From a bacterium (GTDB lineage: Bacteria > UBA8248), in the NCBI GenBank assembly GCA_030922375.1, contig JAVEPB010000019.1, positions 1-52,661 of the forward strand: a stretch of DNA of 52,661 nucleotides, read 5' to 3'. Under the pieces are notes generated by a model that had not been told where the DNA came from, ran no database searches, and saw nothing but the letters and a program-made list of their open reading frames with translations. Of this stretch, positions 27,446-34,700 are shown piece after piece. Position 1 is the first letter of the stretch. Each line of letters begins with the position of its first letter. The position numbers and the translations under genes were made by a program.

Positions 27446-29702
27446 TCGCGACCGTCCTTTCGATGCCGGCCGGCTCCGATGACGATGGTGCCAGCGGCAG
27501 GGTGAGGCGGAACACGGAACCACGCGGTTGATTATCGCGCACGGTGATCTCGCCGTTGTGATCGTCGATGATCCTGTGGCATATGGCGAGCCCAAGCCCG
27601 GAACCCTGATACTTGGTCGAGAAATAGGGGGAGAATATGAGCTCCTTGTTCTCGACGGGGATTCCGCCGCCCTCGTCGGACACCTCAACGATCAGCTGAC
27701 TTCGCTCGGCATCCGCATGAGCGTGCAATGTCACACGGCCTCCGGACTCCATGGAATCGAATGCGTTTTCGAGCAAATTGATCAAAACGCGCTGGATTTG
27801 ATCGGGGTCGGCCATGACCGAGGGCAGTGCGCCTTCTATCTCTTTTTCGAGCGTGATGTCCCCGCGCCGTTCCCGGTAGAGATTCACCACCTGATCGATC
27901 AAGGAACCGATGCCGCAGGGAGAAAGCCGGGGCTCCGGCAGCCGGGCGAAGCGGCTGAATTCGTTTACCAGGTCCATCAGCCCTTCCACCTGAGAGATGA
28001 TGGTGTCGGTGGCGATTTCGAACACTTCGGGGAAATCCACCGCATCTTGTTCGAATTTTCGGCGCATTCTCTCCGTTGAGAGCTGGATGGGAGTGAGGGG
28101 ATTTTTGATTTCGTGAGCGATCCCCTGCGCCACTTCGCGCCAGGCGGCGACTTTCTGGGCGCGGATGAGGACAGACAAATCGTCGAAAACGACGACCGCC
28201 CCCAGGTGCCTGCCGTCGGAGCCCTCGAGCAGGGTCAGACTCGACCGGAGGGTCCGCAGCTGGCCGTCGATCAGGACCTCGAGCTGCTCGGAAACGCTCT
28301 TTTTACCCCTCTTGCGCATCGCCCGCAGCAAATGCCTTATGGGTTCGAGGTGCTGCACCTTGAACACCTCGTTGAAGGGACGCCCGAGGGCCCAGTCCGA
28401 CTGAATCCGGAGGAGGTCGGCGGCGGCGTTGTTGAGAATGGTGATCCTCCCCCTCCGGTTGATGGAAACCACGCCGGTTCCGATATTCTCGAGCATGGCC
28501 ACCATATAGCGCCGGCGGCGGTCGATTTCGGCGCTCGAACGCTGGAGGTCCAGGGTCGCGGCCTCGATTTCCTGTTTGTTCACTTTAAGCTCGTGGGTCA
28601 TGTTGTTGAAGGCCTTCACGAGTATTCCCACCTCGCCGTCGGCCTGGACATCGACCCGGTAGTCGAGGTCGCCCTCGGAGACGGCGCGGGTGCCTTCAGC
28701 CAGCTCCTCGATCGCCACCGTGATGCCGCGCGCGATGTAGAAACCGAACCAGATGGCGGCAAAGAGGATCAACAGCGTCATGAGAAGAAAAGTAATGATG
28801 TAGCTGGCCTTGATCGGATTTTTCGAGAGCTCGAGCTCTTTGTAGTCTTCGTAGGCGTTGATGATTCCCTCGACCTTCGCGACCAGCCGCTCGGGAATAT
28901 AGCGGGACACGACGACGAAACCCGTTATCTTGACGCCGGACTTGATGGGCGAGACCCCATGAATCGCGTCGCCTCCCCCCCAGCTTTCAACGCTCGTCCT
29001 GGCCTCGCCCTGAAGCACCTTTTCGAGGTAGTCCTGCGACGCGGAAAAACTCGCCACCGAGGGCAGCTTATCGCGGAGAACATGGGCCAGGCTTTTTCGA
29101 TCGGCGCTGAAAAGCTGAATCGCATCGGCCTCGAGGTCCCCTCGAACGCTCTTGATATAGGCCTTGAGCACCTCTTTCTTCTCGAGGCTCCCCCACCCGT
29201 TCGCCTCGATGCTCTTGGCGAGCCGACTCGAGGCGGCCAGGGCGCTTTGCTCCGATTCCCGGTAGTAGGTCTGGGCGACCTGGAAAGAGCCTTTCAGCGC
29301 TCCCTCGACCTTCATGTTGAAAAGCGTATTGAAACTCTGGTTGATGAGACCGCTCGCGATCACGAATAAAAGAACCGAGGGGACGAGGGTGAAACCCACG
29401 AAGGCGGCGATGAGTTTCGCCTGAAGGCGGAGACCGCCGGCGCCTTGCCGGGAGGAGTGGTACAGGCGTACGAGGTTCCGGACGACGAGCAGGGCCAGAA
29501 CCATCAAGAGAATAATGTTCAGGTTGACGAGAGCGAATACGGCGACATTGTTCAGCAGCGGCGTTCCCGGTTCGAGCTCCTTGAAATAAATCCACGCCGT
29601 GAGCAAGAGAATGGTGAAGCCGATCAGGCCGAGAGTCGCCTTCCGGATGTTCTTGCGCCGGCGAAGGGCGATCTCATCGTAATCCATGCTCGTGGGATAC
29701 AT
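27438..29702 (-). CDS. NtrY-type membrane sensor histidine kinase
   Basis: 754 residues from ATG 29702, which has GAGGAA about ten bases upstream (an in-frame codon eight residues earlier is less likely). Three hydrophobic segments near the N-terminus are followed by a periplasmic sensor region (about 130-300), another TM (IITFLLMTLLILFAAIWFGF) and HAMP (GTRAVSEGDLDYRVDV). A PAS domain (MVAMLENIGTGVVSINRRGR) precedes the H-box AHEIKNPLTPIQLSTERM. The ATPase part has NLLENAFDSME, DEGGGIP and GSGLGLAICHRI. The layout is that of NtrY. Its stop overlaps the start of REC-LpxC, its likely cognate receiver. The signal sensed is unknown. Confidence 0.92.
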   Translation of the reverse strand: MYPTSMDYDEIALRRRKNIRKATLGLIGFTILLLTAWIYFKELEPGTPLLNNVAVFALVNLNIILLMVLALLVVRNLVRLYHSSRQGAGGLRLQAKLIAAFVGFTLVPSVLLFVIASGLINQSFNTLFNMKVEGALKGSFQVAQTYYRESEQSALAASSRLAKSIEANGWGSLEKKEVLKAYIKSVRGDLEADAIQLFSADRKSLAHVLRDKLPSVASFSASQDYLEKVLQGEARTSVESWGGGDAIHGVSPIKSGVKITGFVVVSRYIPERLVAKVEGIINAYEDYKELELSKNPIKASYIITFLLMTLLILFAAIWFGFYIARGITVAIEELAEGTRAVSEGDLDYRVDVQADGEVGILVKAFNNMTHELKVNKQEIEAATLDLQRSSAEIDRRRRYMVAMLENIGTGVVSINRRGRITILNNAAADLLRIQSDWALGRPFNEVFKVQHLEPIRHLLRAMRKRGKKSVSEQLEVLIDGQLRTLRSSLTLLEGSDGRHLGAVVVFDDLSVLIRAQKVAAWREVAQGIAHEIKNPLTPIQLSTERMRRKFEQDAVDFPEVFEIATDTIISQVEGLMDLVNEFSRFARLPEPRLSPCGIGSLIDQVVNLYRERRGDITLEKEIEGALPSVMADPDQIQRVLINLLENAFDSMESGGRVTLHAHADAERSQLIVEVSDEGGGIPVENKELIFSPYFSTKYQGSGLGLAICHRIIDDHNGEITVRDNQPRGSVFRLTLPLAPSSSEPAGIERTVAIG

Positions 29703-29706
29703 GGCG

Positions 29707-30342
29707 CTACATTCCTCTCGAACCAAAGGGCGGCGAAGCGGCCCACGGCGTTTTGCTGTTCAGGAACGAAAGCATGTAGTTAAACGGAAATGCGAATTTC
29801 ACCGAGTTCAGGTTAGCGCGGACTTGTAGATAATACCGCGCTTTGGGGTCGAGCGCCCGGGTCTTCGCGATGGCATGTCCGTTGATCTCCGCCATCCAGT
29901 CCATCATTTTCTTCCGGTCCTTCGTGACTTTCTCGATTTTCTCGTCCAATCCGTTCTGGGAGATAAAAGTGTATGCCTTTTTCAAGGCGTCGAATTTCAC
30001 CTGATGAGTCAAGGTTTGCCGGTCCATCTCGATGTCGAAGAGAACGGCCCGGTCTCGCATCAGCGCGAGTTCGTAGGTGAATCGAGTCGTCACCCCGCTG
30101 TGGAGGGCCTCGAACACCTTGGGCGAGAAGGCGCTCCCCAATGACACGAAAGCGAGTAGGCGGCCCTTTTTTTCCACGACCGCAACATCCTTGATTTCGG
30201 GGGCGCTTTTGCCGTCGGGGGCGGCAAGGGCGGAGGATGCGGCGAGCATCATCCCCGAAACCAGGAGAGCTCCGGCAAAAAACCCCCTGGCTGCCGCCAC
30301 GGACCGCCATAATCCACAGAAATTCATCACCTTACCGTTCAT
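29707..30342 (-). CDS. DUF4390 secreted protein, NtrY-associated
   Basis: 211 residues with an N-terminal export signal (about 21-41, FFAGALLVSGMMLAASSALA). The mature part begins IKDVAVVEKKGRLLAFVSLG and ends NSVKFAFPFNYMLSFL. The pattern, a short beta-rich domain next to an NtrY-like kinase, matches DUF4390, whose members are commonly found at that position in deltaproteobacterial genomes. Its stop lies four bases upstream of the ntrY start. The protein may be a periplasmic input partner for the kinase, but this is inferred from position only. The ATG has GGGAGGGGGT upstream. Confidence 0.8.
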   Translation of the reverse strand: MNGKVMNFCGLWRSVAAARGFFAGALLVSGMMLAASSALAAPDGKSAPEIKDVAVVEKKGRLLAFVSLGSAFSPKVFEALHSGVTTRFTYELALMRDRAVLFDIEMDRQTLTHQVKFDALKKAYTFISQNGLDEKIEKVTKDRKKMMDWMAEINGHAIAKTRALDPKARYYLQVRANLNSVKFAFPFNYMLSFLNSKTPWAASPPFGSRGM

Positions 30343-30399
30343 ACCCCCTCCCGGCGCACGAGAGGATTCTAGCGGATTTTCCCCTCATCCCTCAATCCG

Positions 30400-33222
30400 T
30401 TATTTAGCACCTTCCCGGCCCTTCGCCGCGAGCGCCCGGAGCTCGTAGAGTTTTTCCAGCGCTGCCCGGGGGCTCAGGCCGTCGAGGTCGATTTCGAGCA
30501 GCCTGGCCTCGATTTCCGGGGACGAGGACCCGAAAAGGGATAGTTGATGATCCACCATCCCGGAGGCGCCCAAGGGGCCGCCGGAAGGATGGGCGGGGGC
30601 GATGGGAGAGGCGGTTTCCCCTTCCAGTCCGGCGAGTATATCGCGCGCCCGCGAGATGACCTCGGGGGGCAGACCCGCCAGCCGGCCCACATGAATTCCG
30701 TAGCTCCTGTCGCTGCTCCCCTCGCTCACCTTTCGCAAAAAGACCACCTCTTCGCCCCACTCGCGGACCTCCACCGTCAGATTCGACACGCGCGGCAGCC
30801 GATTCGCGAGATCGGCCATCTCGTGGTAGTGGGTGGCGAAAAGCGTCCGCGCCCGGTGGGCGGCGGCGTCGTGAAGATACTCGACCACGGCCCACGCGAT
30901 GCTCACCCCATCGTAGGTACTCGTTCCCCTGCCCACCTCGTCGAGAACGACAAAACTCCTCGATGTGGCCTCCCGGAGAATGGTGGCCGTCTCCACCATT
31001 TCGACCATGTAGGTGCTCTGTCCCTCGAGGAGGCGATCATGCGCCCCTACGCGGGTGAAGACCCGATCGACGACGCCGATGCGCGCCGATTCGGCGGGAA
31101 CGAAACTTCCGATCTGCGCCATGAGGATAATCAGGGCCGACTGGCGGAGGAAGGTGGATTTTCCCGCCATGTTCGGCCCCGTCACGATCATGATCTGCCG
31201 CTCCGCTCCGGCCTTCAGGTCGTTGGGGACGAAAGCCGAGGAAATATCCGCCTCCATGACGGGATGGCGCCCCTCGACGATATCGATATGCTCGCCCTCG
31301 TTGACCTCGGGGCGGACGTATCCTCTCACCACGGCGAGTTCGGCCAGCGCGGCGAGGGCGTCGATCCGCGCCACCCGGTCCGCCGCCTGAAGAATCCGCC
31401 TGGACTCCGACGCCACGCAGGCCCGAAGGCGGCCGAAAAGGCGGTATTCGAGTTCCTTCGCCTTTTCCTCGGCGCCCAGGACTTCGTCCTCGATTTTTTT
31501 GAGTTCGGGCGTCACGTACCGCTCCGCCGAGACCAGGGTCTGCTTGCGCGTGTATTCGATCGGCGCCTCCTCGGAGTAGCGCTTGGGCAACTCGAGATAG
31601 AAGCCGAACACCCTGTTGAACCCGACCTTCACCGGCAGGTCGGTTCGTTCGCGCTCCTCACTCTGATAGGACTCGATCCAGGACTTTCCGTCCCGGCTCG
31701 CGGCCCGGAGGCGGTCGAGATCGGCGTCCACCCCGTCCCGGATCATCCCGCCCTCCCGGATGGTGAGAGGGGGGGGAGGATCGTCCTGAAGCGTATCGCT
31801 AAGTTCGGCCGACAAATCCTCGAGCGAGTCCCAATCCTCCGAGATAGCGGTCAGTTCGGCTGCCCCGGCGCCCGCGAGCGCATCCGCCAGCGGAGGCAGC
31901 GCGGCCAGAGAGCGTCCCAGCGCCAGGAGGTCTCTGGCGTTGGCCGTCTGGATTCCCACCCGCCCCAGAATTCTCTCGAGGTCCTGAATCCGGGCCAGTG
32001 ATTCGCGAAGAGCGCCCCGCCGTGACAAGCCATCGACGAGTTCCTCGACCGCGTCCGCACGCCGCGCCACCGCCCCGGCGGAAATCAGCGGCGAGAGGAC
32101 CCAACGCCTCAGGAGGCGGCCCCCCATCGCCGTCAGGGTCTCGTCCACCAAACCCAGCAGGGTTCCTTTCCGGCCGCCATCCATCGCCGAGCGTACGAGT
32201 TCGAGGTTTCGCTGGGTGGGGGCGTCGAGCAACATGGTATCCGACATTCGCCGGAAGGAAACCGGCCGCAGGTGGGGAAGACCTCCGGGCTGGATTTCCC
32301 GGAGATAGGCGAGCAGCGCGGCGGCGGCGGCGGCGGCCAGCGGATGGTTCGCCGCCTCGGACTCGACCCTCTCATCGTCGCCGAACTGTTCGGCGAGCTG
32401 AACGGCGGGAGAACTCCAGGCCTCTTCCACCCCCCGCTGTTCAAGGCGCGCGCCAAACGCCTTCAGACGCTCGGATGCCGCCTGCGGCATTTCGGCGCCG
32501 GGCGGGATCAACACCTCCCTCGGCCTCAGTCGCTCGAGTTCGTCCGCCATGAGGGCGCCCGAGCGCTCCCCCACGATCTCCGAGGCGCAATATTCGCCGG
32601 TGGACAGATCCACCCACGCCACGCCCCAGCCTCCTTCCCCTTCCGCACCCCCGGCCGTGAGGCCCGCGAGGTAGCAGCTCTCCTTGTCCTCGACGAGCAG
32701 GGGATTGCTTACCGTCCCCGGCGTGAGGGTGCGGACGACTTCGCGCCGGACGATTCCCTTTCCTTCCGCGGGCGTGCTCACCTGCTCGCATATCGCCACC
32801 TTGTGACCCGCCTCGAGGAGGCGGGCCGAATAGGCGTCACCCGCGTGAAGGGGAACGCCGCACATCGAGATGGGCACGCCGTCTGAGTCCTTTTGGCGCG
32901 AGGTCAGGGCAAGTTCGAGCTCCTTCGCGGCTATGTGGGCGTCCTCGTAGAACATCTCGAAGAAATCGCCCATCTGAAAAAACAGGATGGCGTCGGGATG
33001 GCGGTTTTTTATTTCCAGGAATTGGCGCATGGCCGGGCTGGTTTTTTCGGCCTTGCGGGTAGCGCTTTTCGATCTGGTTGAGGGCTTCGACCCGGCCGAG
33101 GGCTCCGATTTGGCTGAGGGCTCCGATTTGGCTGAGGGCTCCGGGACGGTAGGCGGGGCGGGCCCGGGTATTTCCGGCCGAATGGCCGAAGCTTCCCGCG
33201 CTTCTCCGGCTGGCAGAGACAT
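30400..33222 (-). CDS. mutS: DNA mismatch repair protein MutS
   Basis: 940 residues from ATG 33222, placed by GAGGAG upstream and adjacency to the lapA stop. About 60 extra N-terminal residues precede the mismatch-binding domain. They are Ser/Pro/Lys-rich with a hexapeptide repeat (EPSAKS, EPSAKS, EPSAGS, KPSTRS). The mismatch wedge is in FFQMGDFFEMFYEDA (the FxE Phe and Glu). The ATPase has TGPNMAGKSTFLRQ, STYMVEMVETA and VLDEVGRGTSTYDG. The C-terminal ALEKLYELRALA is the usual clamp or tetramer tail. MutS recognises mispairs and recruits MutL, which is not in this window. Confidence 0.97.
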   Translation of the reverse strand: MSLPAGEAREASAIRPEIPGPAPPTVPEPSAKSEPSAKSEPSAGSKPSTRSKSATRKAEKTSPAMRQFLEIKNRHPDAILFFQMGDFFEMFYEDAHIAAKELELALTSRQKDSDGVPISMCGVPLHAGDAYSARLLEAGHKVAICEQVSTPAEGKGIVRREVVRTLTPGTVSNPLLVEDKESCYLAGLTAGGAEGEGGWGVAWVDLSTGEYCASEIVGERSGALMADELERLRPREVLIPPGAEMPQAASERLKAFGARLEQRGVEEAWSSPAVQLAEQFGDDERVESEAANHPLAAAAAAALLAYLREIQPGGLPHLRPVSFRRMSDTMLLDAPTQRNLELVRSAMDGGRKGTLLGLVDETLTAMGGRLLRRWVLSPLISAGAVARRADAVEELVDGLSRRGALRESLARIQDLERILGRVGIQTANARDLLALGRSLAALPPLADALAGAGAAELTAISEDWDSLEDLSAELSDTLQDDPPPPLTIREGGMIRDGVDADLDRLRAASRDGKSWIESYQSEERERTDLPVKVGFNRVFGFYLELPKRYSEEAPIEYTRKQTLVSAERYVTPELKKIEDEVLGAEEKAKELEYRLFGRLRACVASESRRILQAADRVARIDALAALAELAVVRGYVRPEVNEGEHIDIVEGRHPVMEADISSAFVPNDLKAGAERQIMIVTGPNMAGKSTFLRQSALIILMAQIGSFVPAESARIGVVDRVFTRVGAHDRLLEGQSTYMVEMVETATILREATSRSFVVLDEVGRGTSTYDGVSIAWAVVEYLHDAAAHRARTLFATHYHEMADLANRLPRVSNLTVEVREWGEEVVFLRKVSEGSSDRSYGIHVGRLAGLPPEVISRARDILAGLEGETASPIAPAHPSGGPLGASGMVDHQLSLFGSSSPEIEARLLEIDLDGLSPRAALEKLYELRALAAKGREGAK
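33071..33142. repeat. Four 18-bp tandem units in mutS 5' region
   Basis: Units at 33071-33088, 33089-33106, 33107-33124 and 33125-33142. The last two are identical (gatttggctgagggctcc on the plus strand); the first two differ by a few bases. The period is a multiple of three, so unit gain or loss would keep mutS in frame. Confidence 0.85.
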
Positions 33223-33223
33223 T

Positions 33224-33604
33224 TCAGCTCCTCTCCCCCGAAGTCCCGGGCCTCGATTCCTGGCCGGAGGCCTGAAGCTGGCCCGCGGCCTCTCCGTTCG
33301 AGTCAGGCGCCGGCGGCAGAAGGCGGCCGCTCTCCTCCCGGGCCTCATCGAGTTTACGTTTGAGCGCGCGGTTATCCTTGCGGAAGCCGCGCAAGCGGGA
33401 GTAAAAGCGAATCCTGTCGAAAAGACCCCCCATCCAGGCGAACAGAAAACCCCCGCCAAAGAAGACAAGGAGAACATAGAACAGCGGAATTCGGTGGGTT
33501 CCGAGGCGGTGGATGGTCACCGGAACAGGCTCCATGTTCACCACCCCGAAGCTGACGACAGCCATCGCTACAATCAGCCCCAGCAACAATCGTAAAGCGC
33601 CCAT
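33224..33604 (-). CDS. LapA-domain (DUF1049) inner-membrane protein
   Basis: 126 residues with two membrane segments (about 4-22 and 42-62), the second followed by a basic, heptad-like helix (RLRGFRKDNRALKRKLDEAR) and then a Ser/Gly-rich tail. The pattern (short periplasmic loop with VNMEPVPVTIHRLG) is that of the LapA/YciS family, which in E. coli helps adjust LPS synthesis through LapB and FtsH-mediated LpxC turnover. LapB is not in the window, so a shared role is only a possibility. Its stop is one base from the mutS ATG. Confidence 0.82.
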   Translation of the reverse strand: MGALRLLLGLIVAMAVVSFGVVNMEPVPVTIHRLGTHRIPLFYVLLVFFGGGFLFAWMGGLFDRIRFYSRLRGFRKDNRALKRKLDEAREESGRLLPPAPDSNGEAAGQLQASGQESRPGTSGERS

Positions 33605-33614
33605 TCGCTTTCCC

Positions 33615-34136
33615 TTACACCGGCGATTCCCCGAGGCTTTCTGCGAAAGTCCGCCTCAGATTTTCGTAGGTGACTTCAATGTGTTCGGGAATGACCCTGA
33701 CCTCTCCGAGGACGGGCATGAAGTTATGATCTCCCTCCCACCGGGGAACCACGTGTATGTGCAGTTGGGTATCGATCCCCGCGCCGGCGACCTTTCCCAG
33801 ATTCATGCCCGCGTTGAACCCCTGCGCCCCGTGCGTCCGCCGCAGGATGGAGATGCATTCTTGCACCAGACGGAATATCGCCGCGCCCTCGTCCCCGCCG
33901 AGGGCCTCGAATTCCCTCACGTGGCGGTTCGGGACGACTATGAGATGGCCGTTGGAGTAGGGGTATTTGTTCAACACCACGTAGGCCAGCTCGCTCCGGT
34001 GGAGGACCAGATTGCCGGAGCCGTCCTCCTCCTTGAGCAGTCCGCAGAAAACGCAGCCGCCCTCCCCCGGACCACCCTCGGCGGTTTTGTCCCGATGAAT
34101 ATATTCCATGCGCCAAGGCGCCCAGAGTGGTTCCAA
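33615..34136 (-). CDS. HIT-family nucleotide hydrolase/transferase
   Basis: 173 residues. The histidine triad is HIHVVPRW in IDTQLHIHVVPRWEG. LNKYPYSNGHLIVVPNRHV is the matching N-terminal half. A CxxC pair (GCVFCGLLKE) near residue 30 probably binds zinc. The MEPLWAPWRMEYI start is typical of the Ap4A phosphorylase-like HIT branch. Substrate cannot be fixed from sequence; dinucleoside polyphosphates are usual. It lies between ybeY (30 bases upstream) and the lapA-like gene. Confidence 0.92.
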   Translation of the reverse strand: MEPLWAPWRMEYIHRDKTAEGGPGEGGCVFCGLLKEEDGSGNLVLHRSELAYVVLNKYPYSNGHLIVVPNRHVREFEALGGDEGAAIFRLVQECISILRRTHGAQGFNAGMNLGKVAGAGIDTQLHIHVVPRWEGDHNFMPVLGEVRVIPEHIEVTYENLRRTFAESLGESPV

Positions 34137-34166
34137 GCTCTCGAATCTCCCCCGCCCGGCTGAGTC

Positions 34167-34700
34167 CTAACCCTTTCGGGCCGCGCCCCCCCGCACCGCG
34201 TATCCGGGAAGGCCGGCGCCGTGAAGCATTTTCAACAGAGCGTTTTCCTTTCGGCGCATCCGCGAACTTCCCCCCGCGGTGTCGTGCTCGAAACCATGGA
34301 GATGCAAAACCCCATGGACGAGCAGGCGATCGATCGCCACATCGATCGACACCCCGTCTTCTCCGGCTTGGCGCAACGCTTCGCCAATCGAGATTACGAC
34401 GTCGCCGATATGATTGTGTTCCTGGGCGGAATTGAAATCGTCCGGCCCCTGGCCGGAAAACCCCTCGGCCGGAAATGGCACGGAGGGAAAAGAGAGAACG
34501 TCAGTCGTCTCGTCGATGTTTCGAAACTGCCGGTTCAGCTTGCGCATCGTGCGGTCACCCACGATGGCGATGTCGATGTCATGGGCGATGGACGAATCAC
34601 CGGGCGGCCGGAGTTTATCCAGGACCGCCGCCGCCCGCCGGCGTAGCCGCGCGAGGTTGATGCGCGCCTTCCTTTGCCGGTTTGTGATGGATATCCCCAT
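34167..34700 (-). CDS. ybeY: Endoribonuclease YbeY
   Basis: 177 residues. It is a zinc-dependent RNase acting in 16S rRNA 3'-end maturation and ribosome quality control. The metal motif is HGVLHLHGFEHDT, three His in H-x3-H-x5-H. NRQFRNIDETTDVLSFP is the conserved central strand. The start (MGISITNRQRK) fits the family, so the 86-base overlap with the end of the upstream 7TM-HD gene seems real. phoH (ybeZ) is one gene further upstream, as in many genomes. Confidence 0.95.
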   Translation of the reverse strand: MGISITNRQRKARINLARLRRRAAAVLDKLRPPGDSSIAHDIDIAIVGDRTMRKLNRQFRNIDETTDVLSFPSVPFPAEGFSGQGPDDFNSAQEHNHIGDVVISIGEALRQAGEDGVSIDVAIDRLLVHGVLHLHGFEHDTAGGSSRMRRKENALLKMLHGAGLPGYAVRGGAARKG

